Numbered from the stretch's first letter, positions 23,757 through 32,243 are shown. The stretch is 64,000 nt of DNA from Leifsonia shinshuensis (GCF_013410375.1 NZ_JACCFL010000001.1:4030001-4094000), one strand, 5' to 3'. The notes: a model not told the origin generated them from the letters alone. A program made the numbers and translations.

Positions 23757-23766
23757 TGGAGCCAAT
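23743..23766. promoter_or_regulatory. ATTGGCGCC ... GCCAAT site upstream of the GntR/FCD gene
   Basis: ATTGGCGCC at 23743-23751 and GCCAAT at 23761-23766 form an inverted pair at the end of the FUSC gene, about 50 bp before the regulator. The same TTGGCGCC core reappears as a perfect palindrome at 25325, before the GalB-like gene. Probable binding sites of the GntR/FCD protein. Confidence 0.45.
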
Positions 23767-23814
23767 GCGCCGACCGCTTTCCGCGGCCGGTGACGATCGA
23801 GGGGAGGCTGTCAG

Positions 23815-24471
23815 ATGCCGACAGCGACAGTCGAGGCAGCGCCTCGCCAACGGATTGATGTGACGGCGGCTCTTCGCGATGCAATCCTCGCATCCGAGTA
23901 CGCTCCGAACCAGAGACTGGTCGCTATCGATCTCAGCGAGCGGTACGGTGTCTCGCGCGCAGCTGTGCGGGCCGCCTTCCTCACCCTCGAGAGCGAAGGG
24001 CTCATCGAGCAGTTGCCCAACCGGGGTGCGCGTGTGCGCGCGATCAGCATCGATGAGGCCATCGAGATCGTGGAGGCGCGAATCGGCCTGGAAGTGCTCG
24101 TCGCCCGTCGCGCAGCAGAGAATCTCACTCCGAGCACCGCTCGCGAACTCGAGGAACTCCGAGACAAGATCGTGACTTCCGTCGCCACGGGAAACCTCAT
24201 CGAGTACTCGCGACTGCATCAGGAGCTCGACCGCGCCCTGCGCGTCATCGGCGACCACCAAACCGCGAACGAGCTGCTCGAACGGCTCGCTGGGCAATCG
24301 GCTCGCCACCAGTTCCGCATCGGGTTCGTACCCGACCGTGCACGGGTTTCAGCGGTTGAGCACGCCGCGATCATCGATGCCGTCCTGGCAAGGGATCCGG
24401 ACGCTGCCGAACGGGCGACCAAGGTCCACCTCGCCTCCGTGATCGACGTGCTCCGTCGGCTCGAAGCATGA
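23815..24471 (+). CDS. GntR family regulator with FCD domain
   Basis: A 218-aa protein. The winged helix covers residues about 12-75 (LVAIDLSERYGVSRAAVRAA, then FLTLESEGLIEQLPNRGARV) and the all-helical FCD effector domain about 80-210. A GGGGAGG ribosome site precedes the ATG. FCD regulators bind carboxylic acids, so a ring-cleavage or aldolase-pathway intermediate is a likely ligand. It lies between the deglycosidase operon and the gallate-type lower-pathway genes, with matching TTGGCGCC palindromes on both sides. Confidence 0.85.
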   Translation: MPTATVEAAPRQRIDVTAALRDAILASEYAPNQRLVAIDLSERYGVSRAAVRAAFLTLESEGLIEQLPNRGARVRAISIDEAIEIVEARIGLEVLVARRAAENLTPSTARELEELRDKIVTSVATGNLIEYSRLHQELDRALRVIGDHQTANELLERLAGQSARHQFRIGFVPDRARVSAVEHAAIIDAVLARDPDAAERATKVHLASVIDVLRRLEA

Positions 24472-24511
24472 CAGGAGTCGGCTCCTTAGCGGACCTCAGA
24501 CAGGAGAACAC

Positions 24512-25288
24512 ATGACCGACGTCACCATCGGTGTCGTGGGACTCGGGGAAGCCGGGGCCTTGTATGCGACGGGACTCGCCGACGCCGGCGCCCGGGTTCG
24601 CGGTTACGATCCGTTCCGGGAGCTAGGCGACCCCCGCGTCGAACAGATGGCGACCCCCGAGGATCTCGCCCCCGATGTCGACGTCGTGCTGAGCCTCGTC
24701 GGCGGACGGGCCGCTGTGGCTGTAGCGCATGACTTCTTGACCGTAATGCCCAACGGTGCGGTCTTCGCCGACTTGAACACGGTGGCGCCGGACGTGAAGT
24801 CGCAGATCGCCGATGAGGCCGCCAGCCATGGAGCGTTGATGGCAGACGTCGCTGTTCTCGCACCGGTGCCGCGGGCCGGTTTCAAGACGCCGCTCCTCGC
24901 AAGCGGAGCCGGGGCGGAGACCCTGGTCGACCTCCTCGCACCGCTCGGGGTTCCCATCACCGTGTCCGGCGCCGTGGCCGGCGACGCGGCGCGGCTCAAG
25001 CTCCTCCGCAGCGTCTTCATGAAGGGTCTGGCGGCCCTCGTCATCGAAAGCGTCAGCGCAGCGAGAAGCGCCGGGGCGGAGGAGTGGATCACAGAACAGA
25101 TGTCCGCGGAACTCGGCCCTGACGGGCGCCAGCTCGTCGACCGGTTGATCACGGGCACGTATGAGCACATCGAACGGCGCACGCACGAGGTCGAAGATGC
25201 GCTGCACATGCTCGAGGCGTCGGACCAGCACGCGGATATGACACGCGCGACTCTCGCCTGGTTCGAGCGCATCCGAACCGAGCGATGA
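24512..25288 (+). CDS. NAD-binding beta-hydroxyacid dehydrogenase-like protein (DUF1932)
   Basis: A 258-aa protein. The N-terminal Rossmann fold starts IGVVGLGEAGALYATGLADA, and the C-terminal helical region (LKLLRSVFMKGLAALVIESV) fits DUF1932, which is found with 6-phosphogluconate/3-hydroxyisobutyrate dehydrogenase-like domains. AGGAGA precedes the ATG. It lies between the GntR regulator and the GalB-like gene. A role in oxidising a hydroxy acid or a ring-cleavage product is possible; the substrate is not known. Confidence 0.75.
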   Translation: MTDVTIGVVGLGEAGALYATGLADAGARVRGYDPFRELGDPRVEQMATPEDLAPDVDVVLSLVGGRAAVAVAHDFLTVMPNGAVFADLNTVAPDVKSQIADEAASHGALMADVAVLAPVPRAGFKTPLLASGAGAETLVDLLAPLGVPITVSGAVAGDAARLKLLRSVFMKGLAALVIESVSAARSAGAEEWITEQMSAELGPDGRQLVDRLITGTYEHIERRTHEVEDALHMLEASDQHADMTRATLAWFERIRTER

Positions 25289-25324
25289 CCTCACCCGGCG
25301 TCCCCGTTCGGAAAGTGGCACATG

Positions 25325-25369
25325 AATTGGCGCCAATTTGTTGACCAATGTGCTGCTCTGTGATTTGCT
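25325..25369 (+). promoter_or_regulatory. operator palindrome and promoter of the galB-like operon
   Basis: AATTGGCGCCAATT (25325-25338) is a perfect 14-bp palindrome. It lies just upstream of a -35-like TTGACC (25341-25346), a 17-nt spacer and a -10-like TTTGCT (25364-25369). The start codon follows at 25421. The palindrome shares its TTGGCGCC core with the site at 23743, so control by the GntR/FCD regulator is likely. Confidence 0.55.
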
Positions 25370-25420
25370 GTCGGAAGATCGAATGCTCGCGCAGTAGCGG
25401 GCCAGGGCGGGAGGCACAAC

Positions 25421-26179
25421 ATGACCGAGTCGACAGCGGCTTCGCTGCTCGTAGTGAGCGCCCATGCGGGCGATTTCGTCTGGCGAGCCGGCGGCGCGAT
25501 CGCCGCGGCGGTGTTGCGCGGTGAGCGTGCGACCGTGGTCTGCCTCTCGTACGGTGAGCGCGGTGAGTCGGCGTCGCAATGGCTCGCCGGCAAGGACCTC
25601 GACGAGATCAAGCAGATCCGTCGAGGGGAGGCGGAGGCTGCGGCGGCTGCGCTCGGAGCCGACATCGAGTTCCTCGACCTGGGCGACTATCCGCTCGTGG
25701 AGTCCCCGGAAGCTGTGGCGAAGCTCGTGGACGTGTTCCGCCGAGTCCAGCCGACCGTGGTCCTGACACATCCGCTCGCAGACCCGTACAACGGCGACCA
25801 TCCCGCAGCCGCCCGCATGGCCCTCCAGGCGCGCGTGCTCGCTCAAGCGATCGGGGTGGCCAACTCCGACGGATCGTTCCCGTCCAAGGAAGAGATCATC
25901 GGGGCCCCTCCGGTGTTCTTCTTCGAGCCGCACCAGCCCGAGCAGTCGGACTTCAAGCCGAACGTGCTGCTGGACATCACCGAGGCCTTCCCCAAGAAGC
26001 GCGCCGCGATGGAGTGCCTGCCCGCCCAGAAGCACATGTGGACCTACTACACCGATCTCGCGATCCGTCGAGGCGTCCAGGTCAAGCGCAATGCGGGACC
26101 CAACCTGGGTCTTCCCCACGAGACGATGGGCGAGGCGTACGTGCGCTACTACCCGCAGGTGACCGGGGAGCTCGCGTGA
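25421..26179 (+). CDS. PIG-L family hydrolase, GalB-like (4-oxalomesaconate hydratase)
   Basis: A 252-aa member of the PIG-L/LmbE zinc hydrolase superfamily. The metal motif is SAHAGDFVWRAGGAI (H15, D18) in place of the usual AHPDD, which is the form seen in GalB-type hydratases of gallate degradation, with a further His in NGDHPAAARM. In that pathway the enzyme hydrates 4-oxalomesaconate. GGGAGG precedes the ATG. It starts a three-gene coupled run with GalC/RraA- and GalD/PrpF-like genes, which supports the pathway call over a deacetylase. Confidence 0.8.
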   Translation: MTESTAASLLVVSAHAGDFVWRAGGAIAAAVLRGERATVVCLSYGERGESASQWLAGKDLDEIKQIRRGEAEAAAAALGADIEFLDLGDYPLVESPEAVAKLVDVFRRVQPTVVLTHPLADPYNGDHPAAARMALQARVLAQAIGVANSDGSFPSKEEIIGAPPVFFFEPHQPEQSDFKPNVLLDITEAFPKKRAAMECLPAQKHMWTYYTDLAIRRGVQVKRNAGPNLGLPHETMGEAYVRYYPQVTGELA

Positions 26180-26877
26180 CCGGCCCGGTCATCGTAACCG
26201 ACATCGCTCGGGCGGACGCGGCGACGATCGACGCGCTCGCCGAGCACGGAGTCGCTACGGTGCACGAGGCGCTGGGCCGCGTCGGTCTCGTCGGCGCTGG
26301 CATTCGGCCGATCCAGGACGGCGCCCGCATCGCGGGATCCGCTGTCACGGTCTCGTCGTGGCCGGGTGACAACCTGATGATCCACGCTGCTGTCGAGCAG
26401 TGCGAGGAGGGCGACATCCTTGTCGTCTCGACCACGTCACCCTCCACCGACGGCGCGTTCGGCGAACTCTTCGCGACGGCGCTGCAGGTGCGCGGCGTCC
26501 GCGGTCTGGTGACGACGACCGGCGTTCGCGATGTCGTGGATCTGCGAGACATGGAATTCCCGGTCTGGTCGAGCGCGATCAATGCCCAGGGCACGGTCAA
26601 GGCGACGGCCGGGTCGGTGAACATTCCCGTCGTCGTCGGCGGGGTGACGATTCACGCGGGTGATGTCGTCATCGCCGACGACGACGGTGTGATGGTCGTG
26701 CCACGCGCCGAGGCTGAGGCGGCGCTCGCCGCGTCTGACACCCGGGTGGACAAGGAGGCCGCGGACCGCGAAGCGTACCGCGGCGGTGAGCTCAGCCTCG
26801 ATCGCAAGGGCCTTCGCGACACCCTCACCCTGCTGGGCGTCCGGTGGGTCACGCAGCAGGATTATGACGCCCACTGA
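26176..26877 (+). CDS. RraA/HMG-CHA aldolase family protein, GalC-like
   Basis: A 233-aa protein of the RraA-like class II aldolase family that includes 4-carboxy-4-hydroxy-2-oxoadipate aldolase, which splits its substrate into pyruvate and oxaloacetate. The active-site loop GELFATALQVRGVRGLVTTT and the following GVRDVVDL carry the conserved Arg and Asp. The GTG start overlaps the preceding stop (GTGA). Its place between GalB-like and GalD-like genes supports the aldolase role rather than an RNase E inhibitor role. Confidence 0.82.
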   Translation: MTGPVIVTDIARADAATIDALAEHGVATVHEALGRVGLVGAGIRPIQDGARIAGSAVTVSSWPGDNLMIHAAVEQCEEGDILVVSTTSPSTDGAFGELFATALQVRGVRGLVTTTGVRDVVDLRDMEFPVWSSAINAQGTVKATAGSVNIPVVVGGVTIHAGDVVIADDDGVMVVPRAEAEAALAASDTRVDKEAADREAYRGGELSLDRKGLRDTLTLLGVRWVTQQDYDAH

Positions 26878-27958
26878 AAGCCCCGCTGTGGAGCCGGCTG
26901 TCCGTGACGGCATCCGCTGCATGCTCATGCGCGGTGGGACATCGAAGGGCGCGTACTTCCTCGCCTCGGATGTGCCTGCGGAGCCGCTGACCCGCGACAA
27001 CTTGATGCTCCGAATCATGGGAAGTCCCGACCAGGCCCAGATCGATGGTCTCGGCGGCGCGCATCCTCTGACGAGCAAGGTCGCGATCGTGTCCCGCTCG
27101 ACCGAGCCGGGAATCGACATCGACTATCTCTTCCTCCAGGTGGTGGTGGACAAACCTGTCGTGAGCGATGCGCAGACCTGCGGCAATCTCCTCGCCGGAG
27201 TCGGCCCGTTCGCAGTTGAGCGCGGCCTAATTGCGCCTGGCCACGAAACCACCAGTGTGCGCATCCGTCTGGTGAACACGGGAGACGTGGCGACGGCGGT
27301 CTTCGCCACGCCGGGCGGCCGGCCCGACTATGACGGCGCGGCGGAGATCGATGGCGTTCCCGGCACTGCTTGCCCGATCGACCTCGAGATGCAGGCCGGC
27401 ACGAAGCCGCTGCTGCCCACGGGCAACGTCACGGACGAGATCCGCGGACATCGTGTGACCATCGTCGACAACGGAATGCCTGTTGTACTCCTCGACGCCG
27501 GCGAGCTCGGAGTATCCGGAGACGAAGATCCGGAGGTGCTCGAGAGCCGGACGGACCTTACCCAGGAGCTTGAGCATGTGCGTCTCGAAGCAGGCAGGAT
27601 GATGGGGCTCGGCGATGTGACCGACCAGACCGTCCCGAAGATGTTCCTGCTTTCGGCGCCGACGAACGGCGGCGCAATCGGCACCCGCGGATTCATTCCG
27701 AAGCGCGTGCACACGTCGATCGGTGTACTCATGGCTGCATCGGTTGCCGCGGGTATCGCGATCCCGGGCGCCGTCGGTTCCGACCTCGCGCGGCTCCCGG
27801 ACTCGGATGTCTTCGACATCGAGCACCCGACCGGGATCTTCCCCGCCCGCGTCCGCGTCGAGCGAAACGCCGACGGTGAGTGGACCGGAACGTCCACGTC
27901 GCTGCGCACCGCCCGCAAGATCTTCGACGGCCTCGTCTTCCCCAGGCCGCGTCTCTAG
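26864..27958 (+). CDS. PrpF family protein, GalD-like (4-oxalomesaconate tautomerase)
   Basis: A 364-aa protein of the PrpF/DAP-epimerase-like fold. Conserved segments include CMLMRGGTSKGAYFLASDVP near the N-terminus, QIDGLGGAHPLTSKVAIVSR and DAQTCGNLLAGVGPFAVE, which hold the usual active-site Lys and Cys positions. GalD of the gallate pathway belongs to this family and isomerises 4-oxalomesaconate. AGGA precedes the ATG, and the gene overlaps the aldolase gene by 14 bp. Confidence 0.83.
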   Translation: MTPTESPAVEPAVRDGIRCMLMRGGTSKGAYFLASDVPAEPLTRDNLMLRIMGSPDQAQIDGLGGAHPLTSKVAIVSRSTEPGIDIDYLFLQVVVDKPVVSDAQTCGNLLAGVGPFAVERGLIAPGHETTSVRIRLVNTGDVATAVFATPGGRPDYDGAAEIDGVPGTACPIDLEMQAGTKPLLPTGNVTDEIRGHRVTIVDNGMPVVLLDAGELGVSGDEDPEVLESRTDLTQELEHVRLEAGRMMGLGDVTDQTVPKMFLLSAPTNGGAIGTRGFIPKRVHTSIGVLMAASVAAGIAIPGAVGSDLARLPDSDVFDIEHPTGIFPARVRVERNADGEWTGTSTSLRTARKIFDGLVFPRPRL

Positions 27959-27986
27959 CTTCATCCGTCTTCAGAGAGGAACACCG

Positions 27987-28937
27987 ATGGCCGACTACAC
28001 CGCCTTCGACGTCGCACACCTAGCCAACGTCGAACTGCTCACCCCGAAATTCGAGGAGAGCCTGTGGTTCTTCAAGGACCTTCTCGCGATGCGAGAGGTC
28101 ACCCGCGTTGGGGACTCCGCGTATCTCCGCTGCTGGGACGAGTACCAGCAGTACACGATCAAACTGACTGCGTCGGACGCAGCCGGCGTCGGGCGCACGT
28201 CGTTCCGCGCCGCGTCTCCCGAAGCGCTCGAGCGTCGCGTCGCCGCGATCGATGGCGCGGGCCTCGGTGAGGGCTGGGTCGAAGGCGAAGTGGGTACTGG
28301 GCGCACCTTCCTCTTCCGTGACCCTGACGGCCACGAGATGGGCATCTACTACGACACCGAACGCTATGTGGCGTCGGACGAAGACCGCCCGGCGCTGAAG
28401 AACCAGGCATCCGCCTACCCCGGTCGCGGGGTCAACGCTCGTCGTCTGGACCACATCAATTTCCTGGCCAAGGATGTGGAGGCCAATGGAGAGTTCATCG
28501 CCGCCGCGCTCGGAGGGCGGGAGTCGGAGCGGATCAAGCTCGACAACGGAAAGCTCGCCGCGTGGTGGTTCCACTTCTCGCTCAAGTCCTACGACGTTGT
28601 CTACTCAGACGACTGGACCAAGCATGGCAATCGTCTGCACCACATCGCTTTCGCCCCCGACACGAGGGAGGACATCCTCAAGGGTGCCGACATCTTCCTC
28701 GAGAACGGCATCCACATCGAGTCGGGGCCGCACAAGCACGCCATCAACCAGACCTTCTTCCTCTATGTCTGGGAGCCCGGGGGCAACCGCATCGAGTTCG
28801 CCAACGCCGGAGCGCGACTCCTTCTCGACCCGGACCAGCCGGTGGTCGAGTGGTCCGAAGAGGAGCGCAAGAAGGGCCAGGCGTGGGGCATGAAGACCAT
28901 CGAGACCTTCCACACGCATGGGACGCCGATCGTCTGA
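27987..28937 (+). CDS. VOC-family extradiol ring-cleavage dioxygenase
   Basis: A 316-aa type I extradiol dioxygenase of the catechol 2,3-dioxygenase/homoprotocatechuate dioxygenase kind, made of two VOC modules. The 2-His-1-Glu metal site is visible: H156 in LDHINF, H218/H219 in RLHHIAF and E270 in NRIEFA. GAGAGGAAC precedes the ATG. It is the only ring-opening enzyme visible in the island and follows the GalB/C/D set, so it probably cleaves gallate, protocatechuate or a related catechol. Known gallate dioxygenases are of the unrelated LigAB type, so its regiospecificity is open. Confidence 0.85.
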   Translation: MADYTAFDVAHLANVELLTPKFEESLWFFKDLLAMREVTRVGDSAYLRCWDEYQQYTIKLTASDAAGVGRTSFRAASPEALERRVAAIDGAGLGEGWVEGEVGTGRTFLFRDPDGHEMGIYYDTERYVASDEDRPALKNQASAYPGRGVNARRLDHINFLAKDVEANGEFIAAALGGRESERIKLDNGKLAAWWFHFSLKSYDVVYSDDWTKHGNRLHHIAFAPDTREDILKGADIFLENGIHIESGPHKHAINQTFFLYVWEPGGNRIEFANAGARLLLDPDQPVVEWSEEERKKGQAWGMKTIETFHTHGTPIV

Positions 28938-28944
28938 GTTCGGG

Positions 28945-29841
28945 CTATCCCACTCGGATCGCGGAGAACTCGCCCGCGGAGCCTTGGATCGCTCGTGCGA
29001 CGGTCGAGTAGAACCAGTTCAGCGCACCGGTGCCCTGAGTGGTCCGGCGACGGTACAGGTTGAGCTCGATCGGCGCCATTTCGAAAGGTAGCTTCTTGAT
29101 GACGATGGGCCACGTGGAGGCCCAGCCCATCGCGATGGCGGTTGGAATCGTGACGACCAGTTCGTCGCTCTCGGCGATCAGCCGTGGCAGTGTCGCGAAA
29201 TGCTGGACGGTCACGCGCGGGATGATCGCCGCCCCAGCGTGTCGCTGAGCCGCTTCGAGAAGATGAGCGCCTGAATCACTTGTTACAGCGGCGTGCACGG
29301 CATGCTGATACCGCTCGATCGTCATGTCGCCGTCTGCCAGGCGGTTCGTGGCCGACATGAGCACCCGGTAATTCTCCTGCTTCACCGGTGAACGCTCGTA
29401 CTCCAATGGCAGGTCGGACGGCGTCACGGCCAAGTCCACGGACCCGCGGTCCAGCCACTCTGCGAGTCTGTCGGTCTCGAGCGGAACGACGTCAACCCGA
29501 GCGCGTGGCGCTTCGGCTCGTACCGCGGCGTGGATGGCGGGTAGCCAACCGATCTCGCCGAGCTCGGAAAGCGCGATTCGGAAGACGCGCTCCGAGTCCG
29601 ACGGTTGGAAGCCGTGGACGGAATCAAGCGCCTGTTCGACACGTGCGAGCGCAGCGCGGAAGTCGACGAAGACGGAGTCGGCAAGGGGGGTCGGCTGCAT
29701 CTCGCGTCCGACGCGGACAAAGAGTGCATCGTCGAACTGGTTCCGAAGGCGTCCGAGGGCCTGGCTGATCGCGGACTGCGTCACGAAGAGCCGCTCGCCG
29801 GCCATGGTGAGGCTCCGCGTCTCGTACACCGCGACCATCAC
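28945..29841 (-). CDS. LysR family transcriptional regulator
   Basis: About 300 aa with the LysR winged helix (SLTMAGERLFVTQSAISQAL, then GRLRNQFDDALFVRVGREMQ) and a substrate-binding C-terminal domain. It is divergent from the LigM-like gene and convergent with the dioxygenase, so it likely controls one or both. The start is unclear: GTG at 29841 is the first conventional codon, but homology (IDLNLIRVMVAVYE) extends upstream to an ATC at 29862 that has a perfectly placed GGAGG. A stop at 29875-29877 limits further extension. Confidence 0.85.
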   Translation of the reverse strand: MMVAVYETRSLTMAGERLFVTQSAISQALGRLRNQFDDALFVRVGREMQPTPLADSVFVDFRAALARVEQALDSVHGFQPSDSERVFRIALSELGEIGWLPAIHAAVRAEAPRARVDVVPLETDRLAEWLDRGSVDLAVTPSDLPLEYERSPVKQENYRVLMSATNRLADGDMTIERYQHAVHAAVTSDSGAHLLEAAQRHAGAAIIPRVTVQHFATLPRLIAESDELVVTIPTAIAMGWASTWPIVIKKLPFEMAPIELNLYRRRTTQGTGALNWFYSTVARAIQGSAGEFSAIRVG

Positions 29842-29895
29842 GCGGATCAGGTTCAGATCGATGGCGCACCTCCGTTAGCGCGGTTTCTTTCTACA

Positions 29896-29908
29896 TTAGC
29901 ACTGCTAA
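29896..29908. promoter_or_regulatory. TTAGC-ACT-GCTAA LysR-type operator
   Basis: A perfect 5-bp inverted repeat with a 3-bp centre, in the 120-bp gap between the LysR gene and the LigM-like gene; TTAGCG recurs at 29875. It contains the T-N11-A pattern typical of LysR boxes. Confidence 0.5.
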
Positions 29909-29983
29909 CGCAGATGCTCTTGCCGACTTAGTGTGATGAATCTTAGCCTCGTAGGGCAACTTTCCCTGGACAAAGGAGTTCCC

Positions 29984-31342
29984 ATGCCCGGTACGGCAGC
30001 CGAGACGATCGCGAACGCAGGCGGCGTCGTCGACGCACTTCGCGACGCGCCCGCCAAGCCTTCGATCTTCCCGGTCACGCCGGAGTTCACCAACTGGCGC
30101 TCCGAGCAGCGGTCATGGCGGAGCACGGTCGCTCTGCTCGACCAGTCGCACCACATGACGGACCTCTTCATCAAGGGCCCCGACGCGCTCAAGCTGCTGT
30201 CAGACACGGGCGTCAACAACTTCTCGAACTTCAAGGTCGGAGACGCCAAGCAGTTCGTCGGCGTCAACTACGAGGGTTACCTCATCGGCGATGCCGTCCT
30301 CTTCTATCTGGAGGAGAACTCCTTCGATCTCGTCGGCTGGTACATGGTGCTCGACTGGGTCGAGTTCATCGCGAAGACGGGCGACTACGACGTCACCTTC
30401 GAACGCGACTGGAACACCCTGCTCCGCGAGCCCGGCAAGGACCCGGTACTCTACCGCTACGAGATCCAGGGCCCCAACGCTCTCTCGCTTCTCGAAAAGG
30501 TGATTGGGGGACCAGCCCCCGAGACCAAGTTCTTCGGCACTGCCACGCTGACGATCGACGGCGTCACCGTCCGGTCCCTGCGGCACGGCATGGCCGGCAT
30601 GCCCGGTTTCGAGCTGTTCGGACCCTGGGCTGAGCGTGAAACGGTCCGCAACGCCATCCTGCGGCACGGCGAGGAGTTCGGCCTCGTTCTGGCCGGTGCC
30701 CGGGCTTACTCCACCGCGAACCTCGAGTCCGCGTGGGTGCCCTCACCGCTGCCCGCGATCTTCACGGGCGAGCGCACCGAGGAGTACCTCAACTGGCTCC
30801 CCGCGGATCGCATCGGCTCCATCGCCGGAAGCCTGCTCCAGGAGAACATTGAAGACTACTACCTGACGCCCTACGACATCGGCTACGGCCGTACGGTCGC
30901 GTTCGACCACGACTTCATCGGGCGCGAAGCCCTCGAGAAGCACGCCGCGAACCAGAAGCGCAAGAAGGTCACCCTCGTCTGGAACCCCGAAGACGTCGCC
31001 GCCATCCAGCGGTCGCAGTACGAGCCGGGCACTCCCGCCAAGTACATCGAGTTCCCCAAGGCCCGCTATGGCCTCTACCAGGTTGACCGGGTCGAGGTCG
31101 ATGGCCGACTCGTCGGAATCTCCACCGACGCCGGCTACATCACCAACGAGCAGGCGTTCGTCTCGCTCGCCACGATAGACCTCGAGCACGCCGAGCCTGG
31201 CACCGAAGTGACCGTCGTCTGGGGCGAATCCCCGAACTCGGCAAAGCCGACCGTCGAAGCCCACCGCCAGGCGACAGTTCGCGCGACTGTCCAGCCGGCG
31301 CCGTACTCCACCTTCGCTCGCGAGAACTACCGCAAGAACTGA
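29984..31342 (+). CDS. LigM-like tetrahydrofolate-dependent aryl O-demethylase
   Basis: A 452-aa protein of the aminomethyltransferase (T-protein) fold, close to LigM/DesA-type O-demethylases that move a methyl group from vanillate, 3-O-methylgallate or syringate to tetrahydrofolate. Recognisable segments are EFTNWRSEQRSWRSTVALLD, QSHHMTDLFIKGPDALKLLS, LRHGMAGMPGFELFGPW, ARAYSTANLESAWVPSPLPA and DYYLTPYDIGYG. AAAGGAG precedes the ATG at 29984. The next two genes are MetF- and PurU-like, which process methyl- and formyl-tetrahydrofolate and so support the demethylase call over glycine cleavage. Confidence 0.87.
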   Translation: MPGTAAETIANAGGVVDALRDAPAKPSIFPVTPEFTNWRSEQRSWRSTVALLDQSHHMTDLFIKGPDALKLLSDTGVNNFSNFKVGDAKQFVGVNYEGYLIGDAVLFYLEENSFDLVGWYMVLDWVEFIAKTGDYDVTFERDWNTLLREPGKDPVLYRYEIQGPNALSLLEKVIGGPAPETKFFGTATLTIDGVTVRSLRHGMAGMPGFELFGPWAERETVRNAILRHGEEFGLVLAGARAYSTANLESAWVPSPLPAIFTGERTEEYLNWLPADRIGSIAGSLLQENIEDYYLTPYDIGYGRTVAFDHDFIGREALEKHAANQKRKKVTLVWNPEDVAAIQRSQYEPGTPAKYIEFPKARYGLYQVDRVEVDGRLVGISTDAGYITNEQAFVSLATIDLEHAEPGTEVTVVWGESPNSAKPTVEAHRQATVRATVQPAPYSTFARENYRKN

Positions 31343-31361
31343 CAAGGAAGCAGGTGGACCG

Positions 31362-32243
31362 ATGTCCGACACCGCTGTCGAGCTCTCGGGAGAACACGTG
31401 ATCGCATTCCTCGACGACTATTCGATCGAAATGACCGGCAAAGATGTCCCCGGTCTTGACGAGGCACGAGATGCGCTCCCGCACGGGACCCGCGTGAACG
31501 TGACATACCTGGGCGCGGAGGACCTCGAGCAACGAGTGACGGCGGCTCGCGCCGTCCGCGAACACGGTCTCCTGCCTGTTCCGCACATCGCAGCACGGCG
31601 ATTGACCTCGGAGCAGGAGCTGGCGAGATTCCTGGATCGTCTCGCAGAGGTCCAGGCCATCGACAAGGTCTTCGTTATCGGGGGCGACCCTTCGGAGGCC
31701 GCCGGACCGTATCCGGACGCGCTCACCCTGATCCGCTCCGGCGTCCTTGAGCGCCACGGCGTCCGAGAGGTGGGGATCGCAGGTTACCCGGAGGGGCACC
31801 CCGACATCCCAAACTCGGCGTTGTGGGAACACCTAGAAGCAAAGGTGGAGACCCTACGCGAGCGCGGCCTCCAGACCGTCATCGTCACGCAGTTCGGATT
31901 CGACACGGAGCCCGTCGTCGCATGGATCCGAGAGCTGCGCTCCCGAGGAATCGATGCTCCCGTCCGCGTGGGCGTCCCCGGTCCGGCCGGAGTCAAAAGG
32001 CTTCTCGGTTTCGCGCGGCGGTTCGGCATCGGCGCCAACGCGATGATCGTCAAGAAATACGGATTCTCGCTGACCAACCTGCTGGGAACGGCGGGGCCTG
32101 ACCGTTTCGTCGCCAGCCTTGCTACGCAGCTCACGGAGCAGGGGCTCGCAAAGGATGTGAAGATGCATCTCTACGCCTTCGGCGGTCTTCGCGCGACGGC
32201 GGAGTGGGCTCAGCGGTTCACCCTGGAAGGGGCCCGCCGATGA
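31362..32243 (+). CDS. methylenetetrahydrofolate reductase family protein, MetF-like
   Basis: A 293-aa TIM-barrel flavoprotein of the MetF family. Conserved segments include NVTYLGAEDLEQ, PHIAARRL, VFVIGGDPSEAAGPYPDAL and IVTQFGFDTEPVVAWIRELR. Beside a LigM-like enzyme it would run in the oxidising direction, turning methyl-tetrahydrofolate into methylene-tetrahydrofolate, as MetF does with LigM in Sphingobium SYK-6. It starts 20 bp after the demethylase and overlaps PurU by 4 bp. Confidence 0.85.
   Translation: MSDTAVELSGEHVIAFLDDYSIEMTGKDVPGLDEARDALPHGTRVNVTYLGAEDLEQRVTAARAVREHGLLPVPHIAARRLTSEQELARFLDRLAEVQAIDKVFVIGGDPSEAAGPYPDALTLIRSGVLERHGVREVGIAGYPEGHPDIPNSALWEHLEAKVETLRERGLQTVIVTQFGFDTEPVVAWIRELRSRGIDAPVRVGVPGPAGVKRLLGFARRFGIGANAMIVKKYGFSLTNLLGTAGPDRFVASLATQLTEQGLAKDVKMHLYAFGGLRATAEWAQRFTLEGARR

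Noticed and set aside
31362..32243. MetF-like gene as housekeeping methionine biosynthesis
   Set aside because: Its coupling to a LigM-like gene and purU fits demethylation better, although a housekeeping role cannot be excluded without the rest of the genome.
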